Below, one piece after another: positions 1-6,163 of a stretch of 10,755 bases of DNA. Made by a program: the position numbers and the translations under genes. Under the pieces are notes generated by a model, which worked only from the letters and a program-made list of their open reading frames with translations, was not told the origin of the DNA and made no database searches. Positions within the stretch are counted from its first letter, which is position 1. Every line of letters begins with the position of its first letter. Source of the DNA: Methanoregulaceae archaeon (GTDB lineage Archaea; Halobacteriota; Methanomicrobia; Methanomicrobiales; Methanospirillaceae). The stretch spans positions 3,878 to 14,632 of the forward strand of contig DUGU01000310.1 of the NCBI GenBank assembly GCA_013331215.1. The letters are read 5' to 3'.

Positions 1-25
1 CGGAGTTCGAATCTCCGCGGGCCCA
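1..25 (+). tRNA. 3' end of a tRNA (partial, cut by the window start)
   Basis: The first bases form a perfect T arm: stem CGGAG (1-5) with CTCCG (13-17), enclosing a standard 7-base loop TTCGAAT (6-12). The 3' acceptor strand CGGGCCC (18-24) and discriminator A (25) follow. The 5' acceptor strand, D arm and anticodon lie outside the window, so the amino acid cannot be read. Base 70 would be C, not U, which argues against tRNA-Ala (G3-U70). The CCA tail is not encoded (TTC follows), which is common in archaea. Confidence 0.85.
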
Positions 26-38
26 TTCTTCGGTTTTT
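26..38 (+). terminator. T-rich stop after the tRNA
   Basis: A TTCTT run and then TTTTT at 34-38 come directly after the tRNA discriminator base. Archaeal RNA polymerase often terminates at T-rich tracts without a hairpin. The call rests only on position and base composition. Confidence 0.3.
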
Positions 39-126
39 CGGGATGTCCTTCTCCGTAGTGCAAACGGTCGGTGCATACCTTTTTCAATTCCGTCGGCGAT
101 AGGCGCATTAATTCCGGAGGAACCTC

Positions 127-1014
127 ATGGACGCGATCGTATCCATCCCTGCCGGCGAGGCCCCGATCCAGTGGATCTCGCCCGCCTGGCTCGCCGACCA
201 CCACGCCGACGAGCTCCTGATCTTCGACTGCCAGCCGAACATCCACGAGTATATCAACGGCCATATCCCGGGTGCGGTCTACCTCAACGAGAACATCTTC
301 CGCGCCCACGAGGGGACCTACCCATCCCGCTGGATCAACCGGGAGGCGGCGATGTGGCTCCTCCGGCAGGTCGGCCTCCGGGCCGACGTCCCGGTGGTGG
401 TCTACACCGGGTCCGGAACCCTGACCGGTTGCACGTCCTATATCGGCGACGGGCTCGAGCAGACCATGGTCGCCTACTCGCTCCTCCGGTTCGGCCACGG
501 CGATGTCCGGATCCTCGACGGCGGGCTCGACGCCTGGCGGCAGGAGGGGCGCTCCGTGACGAGCGCGTATGGGACGGCGAATGAGTCCGAGTACGAGCCC
601 CGGGTCCGAAATACTCTCTTCATCGACTACGACGAGTTCCTCGATCTCAAGGACCGGGACGACGTGATCGTGCTCGACGCGCGTCCGGCGGCCACGTACC
701 AGGGTCAGGGGCCCTGGCCGAAGCCGGGCCACATCCCCGGCGCCGTCAACCTTCCCTGGAAGGGGCTGATGAGCGAGAAGAACACGCGCCAGCTCCGGTC
801 ACCTGCCGAGATCCGCGCTGCGGCCGAGGCCGTCGGCGCGACCCCAGAGAAGACAATCGTCTGCACGTGCGGCACCGGGCGCGAGGCCACGAACGAGTTT
901 CTGACCTTTCGCTATCTGCTGGGGTACCCGAAGGTCCGGCTTTTCGAGGGGTCGTTCACCGAGTGGTTGAACTACCCCGCAAATCCCACCCTGACCGGTC
1001 CGAACCCGCGGTAG
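127..1014 (+). CDS. Tandem-domain rhodanese-like thiosulfate sulfurtransferase (SseA type)
   Basis: This 295-residue protein has two rhodanese domains, the usual length for two-domain thiosulfate/3-mercaptopyruvate sulfurtransferases, which move a sulfane sulfur through a cysteine persulfide. The N-terminal domain (about 15-145) shows GHIPGA (45-50) and ends in ILDGGLDAW, but its loop position reads YTGSG without a cysteine, so it is probably structural. The C-terminal domain (about 160-285) has LDARP (183-187), GHIPGAVNLPW (201-211) and the active loop CGTGRE (248-253), with C248 the likely persulfide carrier. A second cysteine, C246, lies two residues before it. No signal peptide or membrane segment is visible, so it is cytoplasmic. 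GGAGG at 116-120, six bases before the ATG, fixes the start. It appears monocistronic, with the convergent flavoprotein gene downstream. Physiological donor and acceptor cannot be told; sulfide/thiosulfate handling or Fe-S and thio-cofactor supply are plausible. Confidence 0.93.
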   Translation: MDAIVSIPAGEAPIQWISPAWLADHHADELLIFDCQPNIHEYINGHIPGAVYLNENIFRAHEGTYPSRWINREAAMWLLRQVGLRADVPVVVYTGSGTLTGCTSYIGDGLEQTMVAYSLLRFGHGDVRILDGGLDAWRQEGRSVTSAYGTANESEYEPRVRNTLFIDYDEFLDLKDRDDVIVLDARPAATYQGQGPWPKPGHIPGAVNLPWKGLMSEKNTRQLRSPAEIRAAAEAVGATPEKTIVCTCGTGREATNEFLTFRYLLGYPKVRLFEGSFTEWLNYPANPTLTGPNPR

Positions 1015-1244
1015 GATCGGGATCTCGCTGCGATCGAGCCTGCTGCCCGGGGCTTCCGCGCCGTGGACGTCCGGTCACGGGCTCTGCGGGTGTCGTGGCG
1101 GTAGCCCGGCTCCTCCGTAAGATCGCGCAGTCCCGGCTCCCATACACGCCCGGATCTCATTCGGACCTGTGTCGGCCCCGGGCTCGACGGGTCCGTCCGT
1201 ATCGGCGCCATCGTCGCCATCGGGAGCGCGTTCGCCTCCCGCCT

Positions 1245-1262
1245 GGAGAAAAAGCGAAAGAG
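1245..1262 (-). terminator. T-rich tract downstream of the flavoprotein gene
   Basis: On the minus strand, 15 bases after the stop codon, the sequence reads CTCTTTCGCTTTTTCTCC, a pyrimidine/T-rich tract in otherwise very GC-rich DNA. This fits intrinsic archaeal termination. The rest of the convergent gap (1015-1276) contains no ORF with a credible start or recognisable protein. Confidence 0.35.
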
Positions 1263-1276
1263 TTCCCCGGCACCGG

Positions 1277-2029
1277 CTAGCGCGCAGCGAGCTTGCCGAC
1301 GGTCGCGACGTAGATCGGGAACTGGTCGCTCCGGTCGGCCCCGATCGCCCGATCGAGCGCGTCGTCGTCGAAGGCCCCGATCGCACAGACGCCGCAGTCG
1401 ATCGGTTCGGCCGCAAGGTACAGGTTCTGGCAGACGTGGCCCGCGTCGAGGAAGAGGTAGCGGTACCCGCGCTCGCCGTACCGCCAGGTCATCCGGTACG
1501 GGACGGCCGTCCAGACGAAGACCGCGGCCGCCGTCTGCAGGAACGGCTGGCTGTAGCAGGCGGCACTCACCCGTCCGCCGACGGCGGGGTCCAGGTCGAC
1601 CTCGAGGAGCCGGTGGTCGATCGCGAGGTACCGGTAGAGCCCGGGCACCAGCCCCTCGACCCGGTTGACGAGCAGGTACGTCTCGAACGCGTGCCGCGCC
1701 CCCGCGCTCGGCACCGTCCGGAGCGTGTACTCTCCGCCGACGACGGCCCGCACTCCCTGGGTCGCAAAGAGCAGGAACGAGAGCTCGGCGAGCGCCAGGG
1801 GCTCGCTCGAGTACTCCCGGACCGACTCCCGCCGGACGATCGCCTCCCAGAGATCGAGGGCGGGCACGTCGAACCCGGCCGGATCCGGGAGCGCGTGCAC
1901 CGCCCCCCTATGAAGGGGGAGCTCGAGCAGGGGCTGGGGCAACCCGAGCATCTGGTCCGAGGGGGCCATGAACTCGGCCCGTGTCGTATCTAGGAACTGG
2001 CGTCCGCTTCCGTTTGACGTCGATACCAT
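1277..2029 (-). CDS. SagB/ThcOx-family nitroreductase-fold FMN oxidoreductase
   Basis: From this start the product has 250 residues. It shows the SagB/ThcOx hallmarks (numbered from the longer ATG at 2068): SDQMLGLPQP (37-46) ahead of the domain, the FMN-phosphate region RRESVREYS (79-87), PSAGARHAFETYL (120-132), DAGHVCQNLYLAA (208-220), GVCAIGAFDDDALD (226-239), and a C-terminal PIYVATVGKL. Family members bind FMN; the best known oxidise azolines in RiPP maturation, but many archaeal and bacterial copies stand alone with unknown substrates. No precursor peptide, cyclodehydratase (SagC/SagD) or transporter gene is next to it, so a RiPP role is not supported here. I chose the ATG at 2029 because homologous sequence begins a few residues later (GRQFLDTTRAEF...SDQ), a weak GAGG lies 11 bases upstream, and a TATA-like element overlaps the alternative ATG at 2068 (263 residues). 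No export signal is seen. Confidence 0.87.
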   Translation of the reverse strand: MVSTSNGSGRQFLDTTRAEFMAPSDQMLGLPQPLLELPLHRGAVHALPDPAGFDVPALDLWEAIVRRESVREYSSEPLALAELSFLLFATQGVRAVVGGEYTLRTVPSAGARHAFETYLLVNRVEGLVPGLYRYLAIDHRLLEVDLDPAVGGRVSAACYSQPFLQTAAAVFVWTAVPYRMTWRYGERGYRYLFLDAGHVCQNLYLAAEPIDCGVCAIGAFDDDALDRAIGADRSDQFPIYVATVGKLAAR

Positions 2030-2065
2030 CGTCCGCTTCGCCTCGACGAGTCTTATCGCGGACGG

Positions 2066-2077
2066 CATATTAAACGT
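2066..2077 (-). promoter_or_regulatory. Possible TATA element for the flavoprotein gene
   Basis: The minus strand reads ACGTTTAATATG here. If used as a TATA box, transcription would start near 2042-2047 and leave a short leader before the ATG at 2029. An alternative is the AATATAAAC reading on the minus strand at about 2105-2113, which would suit the ATG at 2068. Confidence 0.35.
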
Positions 2078-2099
2078 ATGGTCGCATAGGGGGCCCGGA

Positions 2100-2113
2100 C
2101 AAACGTTTATATT
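2100..2113 (+). promoter_or_regulatory. BRE/TATA promoter of the ribosomal protein operon leader
   Basis: CAAACG directly followed by TTTATATT (2106-2113) matches the archaeal BRE plus TATA consensus and stands out against GC-rich surroundings. Using the usual spacing of about 25 bp, the start site falls near 2133-2138. That is about 400 bases before the L3 start codon and about 15 bases before the long helix beginning at 2150. It is the only strong TATA element I see between the flavoprotein gene and L3. Confidence 0.65.
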
Positions 2114-2149
2114 CCATTCTCTCTCATTATAACGACACCATTATGATCG

Positions 2150-2335
2150 GACGCGGTGTGAAAGCCCGCCCGCTCATGCGATGGCACGAATGCCGTGCAT
2201 CATGCACGGCGGCTGATAGACGCTGGGGCTGAAACAGCAGTCGGGTGGACGTCATGGACGGCCCGGCCCGTTTGACGGGCACTGCTGCGTTCAGGATCTC
2301 TTTCGAGAGACGGGTTGGGGCTGGCGCACCGCGTC
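2150..2335 (+). ncRNA. Candidate structured RNA / 5' leader domain I of the L3 operon
   Basis: No convincing gene exists between 2114 and 2532. The first half folds on paper into a nested RNA. A closing helix pairs GACGCGGTGTG (2150-2160) with CGCACCGCGTC (2325-2335): 11 bp, one G-U. Inside are three elements. The first is a rod hairpin, 2163-2170 with 2208-2214 (one bulged C), continuing through 2177-2187 with 2195-2206. The second is a three-way junction: CTGAA (2229-2233) with TTCAG (2290-2294), CAGCAGT (2235-2241) with ACTGCTG (2281-2287), then adjoining arms 2242-2246/2261-2265 (extended by 2250-2253/2257-2260) and GCCCG (2266-2270)/CGGGC (2276-2280), leaving no unpaired base at the junction. 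The third is TCTCT-TTCG-AGAGA (2297-2310). An exact 19-base inverted repeat (2192-2210) offers a competing hairpin. I do not recognise the family. Cis-acting leader or released RNA are both possible. Confidence 0.5.
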
Positions 2336-2339
2336 GGCA

Positions 2340-2503
2340 CGTGCTCTTCCATACCGGCTACGGAGTCTGCAGACGGGATGCTGCAGAACGGGGCCTGGCA
2401 TGCGGAGAGTCCGGACTGCAGCTCTCCACGAAGATCCGCGGCCTTCTTCAGTCGACGGCATTCTCCTGCCGAGTCAGCACGACTTCGCCGCCTCCCGTGC
2501 GGC
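2340..2503 (+). promoter_or_regulatory. Hairpin-rich leader domain II before L3
   Basis: The stretch between domain I and L3 has no gene but many local complementary pairs: TCTGCAG (2366-2372) with CTGCAGA (2381-2387), GGAGAG (2404-2409) with CTCTCC (2422-2427), GAAGA (2430-2434) with TCTTC (2445-2449), CGGCA (2456-2460) with TGCCG (2467-2471), and GCCGC (2487-2491) with GCGGC (2499-2503). CGTGCT (2340-2345) can pair with AGCACG (2476-2481) to enclose most of them. Short stems like these arise easily by chance in GC-rich DNA, so this part is weaker than domain I. No T tract follows, so it does not look like a terminator. Confidence 0.3.
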
Positions 2504-2532
2504 AACCACAACCAGAGAGGACTGATCGGACA

Positions 2533-3549
2533 ATGCCAAAAATCAACAGGCCGCGGCGGGGGTCGCTCGCGTACAGCCCGAGAAAGCGGGCAAAGAGCCA
2601 GGTCCCCCGCTACCATTCCTGGCCCGAGCGCGACGGGGAGCCGGTGCTCCAGGGCTTCGCCGGGTACAAGGTCGGCATGACCCACGTGGTCATGGTCGAC
2701 GACCACAAGCACAGCCCGACCGAGGGCAAGGACATCATGGTCCCGGTCACGGTCGTCGAGTGCCCGCCGATGAAGGTCGCGGCCATCCGCGCCTACACCA
2801 AGGACACCTACGGGAAGCGGGCCCTGACGGAGGTCTGGGCCGAGAAGGTCGACGACGAGCTCCGGCGGCGGCTCACGCTTCCGAAGACGTACGATGCCGA
2901 AGCAGCGTGGACCCGCCTCGACGAGGCGATCGCCGCGGACCTGGTCGTCGAACTCCAGGCCGTCGTGTACACGCAGCCGTACGAGCTGACCGGCGTTCCG
3001 AAGAAGGTCCCCGACCTCATGGAGATCTGCATCGGCGGCGGCTCGCTCGACGAGAAGGTCGCGTTTGCGAAGGAGACGCTCGGCACCGAGTTCAACTTCA
3101 CGGACTGCATGAATATCGGCGCCTACGCCGACGTGACCGCGATCACGACCGGAAAGGGGACCCAGGGCCCGGTCAAGCGCTGGGGCATCCAGGTTCGCAA
3201 GCGCAAGCACTCGCGCGGCGGTAAGAAGCGGCACATCGGCAACCTCGGCCCCTGGACCCCCCACCACGTCAGGTGGCAGGTCCCGCAGATGGGCCAGATG
3301 GGCTACCAGCAGCGGACCGACTTCAACAAAAGGGTCCTGAAGATCGGCGAGGACGGCGCGGAGATCACGCCCGATGGCGGTTTCATCAACTACGGCATCG
3401 TGCGAAATCCCTATATCCTCATCAAGGGCTCGATCCCGGGCCCGTCAAAGCGGCTCGTCCGGATCCGGCCGGCCGTGCGGAAGGGTGAACATGCCGAGCG
3501 GCTGCCCGCGATCGAGTACGTGAGCACCGTGTCGAAGCAGGGGTGCTAG
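2533..3549 (+). CDS. rpl3: 50S ribosomal protein L3 (uL3)
   Basis: This 338-residue protein is the expected length for archaeal uL3. It binds the 3' part of 23S rRNA and reaches toward the peptidyl-transferase centre. Landmarks are the N-terminal [14 protein letters not shown] (7-20), GYKVGMTHV (44-52), the basic [19 protein letters not shown] stretch, the conserved loop [17 protein letters not shown] (about 248-265) that approaches the catalytic centre, and [21 protein letters not shown] (about 284-304) near the C-terminus. The reading frame stays open back to 2245, but uL3 homology begins exactly at this ATG and the extension is low-complexity and protein-unlike, so 2533 is the start. GAGG at 2517-2520 is a rather distant ribosome site (12 bases). 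It is the first gene of the cluster, 3 bases before L4, so the structured leader lies directly in its 5' UTR. Confidence 0.98.
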   Translation: MPKINRPRRGSLAYSPRKRAKSQVPRYHSWPERDGEPVLQGFAGYKVGMTHVVMVDDHKHSPTEGKDIMVPVTVVECPPMKVAAIRAYTKDTYGKRALTEVWAEKVDDELRRRLTLPKTYDAEAAWTRLDEAIAADLVVELQAVVYTQPYELTGVPKKVPDLMEICIGGGSLDEKVAFAKETLGTEFNFTDCMNIGAYADVTAITTGKGTQGPVKRWGIQVRKRKHSRGGKKRHIGNLGPWTPHHVRWQVPQMGQMGYQQRTDFNKRVLKIGEDGAEITPDGGFINYGIVRNPYILIKGSIPGPSKRLVRIRPAVRKGEHAERLPAIEYVSTVSKQGC

Positions 3550-3552
3550 AGG

Positions 3553-4302
3553 ATGAAGGCACAGATTAAAGGGCTCGACGGCGCCGTCCAGGGCGAGATC
3601 GATCTCCCGGCGGTCTTCGCCGAGGAGTATCGCCCGGACCTGATCCGGAAGGCCGTGATCGCGAGCCAGTCGACCCGGTACCAGCCCCACGGCACCTACG
3701 TGAACGCGGGCGTCGAGTCGGTCGGCACGGGCTGGGGCTCGGGCCGGGGCGCGTCGCACGTCCCCCGTCTCCACAACGGATCCCGTGCGGTCAAGGTCCC
3801 GCAGGCCCGGGGCGGGCGCGCAGCGCATCCGCCGAAGGTCGAGAAGATCCTGATCAAGGCGATCAACAAGAAGGAGAAGACCAAGGCGATCCGCTCGGCG
3901 ATCGCGGCCACCGTGAACGCCGAGCTCGTGCGCGGACGCGGCCACCTCTTCGAGGGGGACGTTCCGTTCGTGATGGACAACGCCTTCGAGGCAGTCACGA
4001 GGACCCAGGACCTCGTCCGGGCGCTCTCCGCGGTCGGCGTCTACGCCGACGTCGAGAAGGCCAAGGACAGCCACAAGGTCAGGGCCGGGCGCGGCAAGAT
4101 GCGCGGCCGGCGGTACAAGCAGAAGAAGTCGCTCCTGATCGTGACCGCGGACGAACCGCTCGCGGCCGCGCGGAACCTCGCCGGCGTCGACGCAGTCCCG
4201 GTGGGCGCGCTCAACGTCGAGCACCTTGCGCCCGGCACGCATGCGGGTCGGCTCACGGTCTGGACCGCCGGCGCGATCCAGCGGCTGGAGGACCGGTCAT
4301 GA
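3553..4302 (+). CDS. rpl4: 50S ribosomal protein L4 (uL4, L4/L1e family)
   Basis: This 249-residue protein is typical for archaeal uL4, which lines the nascent-peptide exit tunnel. The long conserved extended loop is visible at about 42-96, with GSGRGASHVPRLHNGS (62-77) followed by VKVPQARGGRAAHPPK (80-95); its tip contacts the tunnel constriction. The C-terminal half (about 130-249) carries the globular fold, with the GRGKMRGRRYKQKKSLL segment typical of the archaeal/eukaryotic form. It starts 3 bases after the L3 stop and its last bases overlap the L23 start codon (ATGA), implying coupled translation. In E. coli uL4 is the autoregulator of the S10 operon leader, which makes it a natural candidate ligand for the unexplained leader here; that link is inference only. 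Confidence 0.98.
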   Translation: MKAQIKGLDGAVQGEIDLPAVFAEEYRPDLIRKAVIASQSTRYQPHGTYVNAGVESVGTGWGSGRGASHVPRLHNGSRAVKVPQARGGRAAHPPKVEKILIKAINKKEKTKAIRSAIAATVNAELVRGRGHLFEGDVPFVMDNAFEAVTRTQDLVRALSAVGVYADVEKAKDSHKVRAGRGKMRGRRYKQKKSLLIVTADEPLAAARNLAGVDAVPVGALNVEHLAPGTHAGRLTVWTAGAIQRLEDRS

Positions 4303-4547
4303 TCCTACGGTTCCCGTTCGTGACGGAAAAGGCGATGGCGGCGCTCGAGAACAACTCGAAGCTCCAGTTCCTCGTCGACAACCGCGCGACCAAGCCCGAG
4401 ATCAAGCGCGAGCTCGAGGCGGCCTTCGGCCACCCCGTCGCCGCCATCAGGACGATCAACACGACCGACGGCCGTAAGAAGGCCATGGTCAGCTTCGAGG
4501 ACCCGAAGGCCGCCGAGGAGATCCTCTCGCGGCTCGGCGTCATGTGA
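4299..4547 (+). CDS. rpl23: 50S ribosomal protein L23 (uL23)
   Basis: This compact 82-residue protein is normal for archaeal uL23. It sits at the exit of the polypeptide tunnel and is a docking point for SRP and other nascent-chain factors. The N-terminus has the conserved ILRFPFVTEKAMAALE (2-17), then FLVDNRATKPEIKRELEAAF (25-44), and the C-terminus VAAIRTINTTDGRKKAMVSF (47-66), which forms the RNA-binding beta hairpin. The ATG overlaps the L4 stop in ATGA, so translation is probably coupled. No extension is present, as expected for archaea. Confidence 0.98.
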   Translation: MILRFPFVTEKAMAALENNSKLQFLVDNRATKPEIKRELEAAFGHPVAAIRTINTTDGRKKAMVSFEDPKAAEEILSRLGVM

Positions 4548-4556
4548 GGTGCCAGG

Positions 4557-5270
4557 ATGGGACATCGTATCACCACGCAGAACCGGGGCCGGGGCGGCCC
4601 CACGTACAGGGCCCCTTCCCACCGGTACAAGGCCGAGCTGAAGCACGCGGGCACCCATGAGGTGACCGTGCGGGGGACCGTGATCGAGATCGAGCACGAC
4701 CCCGCGCGCCACACTCCGATCGCGCTTGTGCGGCTCGAGGACCAGAAGAAGACCTACTTCCTCGTGACCGAGGGGATCGGCGTCGGTGACGCCATCGTCT
4801 GGGGCTCCGAGGCCGAGTTCAGGAACGGCAACTCCCTTCCGCTCGGGCAGATCCCGACCGGTGCTTACGTCTGCAACATCGAGGCCCGGCCGAACGACGG
4901 CGGCAAGTTCGTCCGCGCCTCGGGTGTCCAGGCGATGGTCGTGGACAAGACCGAGGACAAGGTCGGCGTCAAGATGCCGTCGGGCAAGATGAAGTGGTTC
5001 TCGAGCCGCTGCCTCGCCACGGTCGGCGTCGTCGCCGGCGGAGGCCGCGGCGAGAAGCCGTTCGTGAAGGCAGGCAAGAAGTTCCACAAGATGAAGAACA
5101 CGGCATCGAACTGGCCGCGGGTCCGCGGCGTCGCGATGAACGTGATCGACCACCCGTTCGGCGGCGGCGGGCACCAGCACCCCGGACGGCCGAAGACGGT
5201 CGCCCGCGGCACCTCGCCGGGCCGGACGGTCGGGCATGTTGCAGCCCGGAGGACCGGGCGGAAACGGTGA
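4557..5270 (+). CDS. rpl2: 50S ribosomal protein L2 (uL2)
   Basis: This 237-residue protein has the archaeal uL2 length. It bridges the subunits and is needed for peptidyl-transferase activity. The N-terminal [14 protein letters not shown] and [12 protein letters not shown] are typical of archaea. The OB-like and SH3-like middle runs to about residue 180. The C-terminal signature [20 protein letters not shown] (190-209) contains H199, equivalent to the functionally important His229 of E. coli L2, followed by the archaeal [18 protein letters not shown] tail. GAGGTG at 4546-4551, overlapping the L23 stop, sits five bases before the ATG and makes the start clear. Confidence 0.98.
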   Translation: MGHRITTQNRGRGGPTYRAPSHRYKAELKHAGTHEVTVRGTVIEIEHDPARHTPIALVRLEDQKKTYFLVTEGIGVGDAIVWGSEAEFRNGNSLPLGQIPTGAYVCNIEARPNDGGKFVRASGVQAMVVDKTEDKVGVKMPSGKMKWFSSRCLATVGVVAGGGRGEKPFVKAGKKFHKMKNTASNWPRVRGVAMNVIDHPFGGGGHQHPGRPKTVARGTSPGRTVGHVAARRTGRKR

Positions 5271-5276
5271 TCGGAT

Positions 5277-5693
5277 ATGGCAGCAAAAAGAACGCAGAAG
5301 CGGATGCCGAGGCGGCGCGAGGAGTTCACCTACCACGGCTTCCGTATCGAGGACTTACAGGCGATGTCCATGACCGATCTCCTCCCGGTCATGCCCTCGC
5401 GGACGCGGCGCAAAGTGCTCCGCGGCCTCTCCCGGGACGAGGAGCACCTCCTCTCCCGGTTCCGGAACGGCGATGCCCGCATCCGGACGCACCTCCGGTC
5501 GATGGTGGTCTTCCCCGAGATGGTCGGGCGCGAGATCGAGATCTACACGGGCAAGGAGTTCCAGAAGGTGGAGCTCCAGCCCGAGTCGGTCTTCCACTAC
5601 CTCGGCGAGTTCGCACTGACGAGAAAGCGGGTCTCGCACGGTTCGGCCGGTATCGGCGCCACGCGGTCGAGCAAGTTCGTTCCCCTGAAGTGA
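5277..5693 (+). CDS. rps19: 30S ribosomal protein S19 (uS19)
   Basis: This 138-residue protein carries the archaeal N-terminal extension ([20 protein letters not shown], 17-36) that bacterial uS19 lacks. The core (about 40-125) contains [20 protein letters not shown] (71-90), and the C-terminus ends in [19 protein letters not shown] (120-138), the expected family ending. It belongs to the head of the 30S subunit next to uS13. GGTGAT at 5265-5270, which includes the L2 stop, lies six bases before the ATG. Confidence 0.98.
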   Translation: MAAKRTQKRMPRRREEFTYHGFRIEDLQAMSMTDLLPVMPSRTRRKVLRGLSRDEEHLLSRFRNGDARIRTHLRSMVVFPEMVGREIEIYTGKEFQKVELQPESVFHYLGEFALTRKRVSHGSAGIGATRSSKFVPLK

Positions 5694-5698
5694 TCGCC

Positions 5699-6163
5699 AT
5701 GGCACGCACAGGGTATTCCATGGAGATCGCGGGCGAGCAGTTCGCCCGGGTCAAGGCGAACGAGTTGCCGGTCTCGCCCAAGCACGCGATCGAGATCGCC
5801 CGGTTCATCCGGAACCAGGACGTCAACCGCGCGCTCGACTACCTCAACGAGGTCGTCGCGCTCAAGAAGGCCGTGCCGTTCCGGCGGTTCAACCGGAACG
5901 TCGCGCACAAGCGCGGGCTCGTGGGCTGGGACGCCGGCCGGTATCCGGTCAAAGCCTCGAAGGGCTACATCAAGCTCCTCGAAGGCGTCAAGAAGAACGC
6001 CGAGTACAGCGGTCTCGACACGGACCGGCTCGTGATCGTTCACGCGGCCGCGAACCGCGGGAAGGGCCAGAAGGCCTTCTTCCCGCGCGCAATGGGGCGG
6101 GCCACGCCGAAACGGCGCGAGACCGTCAACATCGAGATCATCGTCCAGGAGGTACAGGAATAA
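5699..6163 (+). CDS. rpl22: 50S ribosomal protein L22 (uL22)
   Basis: This 154-residue protein matches archaeal uL22 (bacterial versions are about 110). It spans the exit tunnel and touches all 23S rRNA domains. Features are the start [10 protein letters not shown], the helix [18 protein letters not shown] (22-39), and [18 protein letters not shown] (57-74). The long hairpin region ends in [20 protein letters not shown] (129-148), whose tip lines the tunnel opposite uL4. The reading frame is open far upstream (to 4994), but that part overlaps L2 and S19 out of frame. The family N-terminus begins at this ATG, with GTGAT at 5690-5694 before it. The stop overlaps the S3 start by one base (TAATG). 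Confidence 0.97.
   Translation: MARTGYSMEIAGEQFARVKANELPVSPKHAIEIARFIRNQDVNRALDYLNEVVALKKAVPFRRFNRNVAHKRGLVGWDAGRYPVKASKGYIKLLEGVKKNAEYSGLDTDRLVIVHAAANRGKGQKAFFPRAMGRATPKRRETVNIEIIVQEVQE

Noticed and set aside
40..115. TATA box for the rhodanese gene
   Set aside because: GCATACC with TTTTTCAA at about 73-89 is the only A/T-rich stretch of note, but it does not fit the BRE/TATA pattern well enough to call.
1105..1276. Open + frame with a membrane-like segment (VRIGAIVAIGSAFASRLEKKRK) in the convergent gap
   Set aside because: No start codon or ribosome site, a stop immediately upstream at 1102, and no recognisable domain. It might be a gene remnant, but GC-rich chance coding is the simpler reading.
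2141..2234. C/D box sRNA (ATGATCG near 2143, CTGA at 2213 and 2229)
   Set aside because: The C box deviates from RUGAUGA, the C' and D' boxes are not correctly spaced, and the span is too long for archaeal C/D RNAs.
2383..2414. RNase P RNA-like words (GCAGAACGGGGCC, GGAGAGTCCGG), possibly a permuted RNase P RNA
   Set aside because: They resemble the conserved ACAGAA...GGCUUA and GGAAAGUCC regions only loosely. They are in the reverse of normal order and only about 10 bases apart, and the other universally conserved positions are not found. A covariance search would settle it.
2245..2532. In-frame upstream extension of L3 (96 more codons from a GTG)
   Set aside because: The extension is protein-unlike, has no match to uL3 N-termini, lacks a convincing ribosome site, and lies in the region better explained as structured RNA.
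4305..5336. Long minus-strand open frames (343 codons here; also 2200-3267 and 6657-7715)
   Set aside because: They lie antisense to confirmed ribosomal protein genes. The G/C bias at third codon positions in high-GC genomes removes stops from the opposite strand.
4994..5698. 389-codon frame read as a long N-terminal extension of L22
   Set aside because: It overlaps L2 and S19 out of frame and is arginine-rich shadow sequence. uL22 homology starts at 5699.
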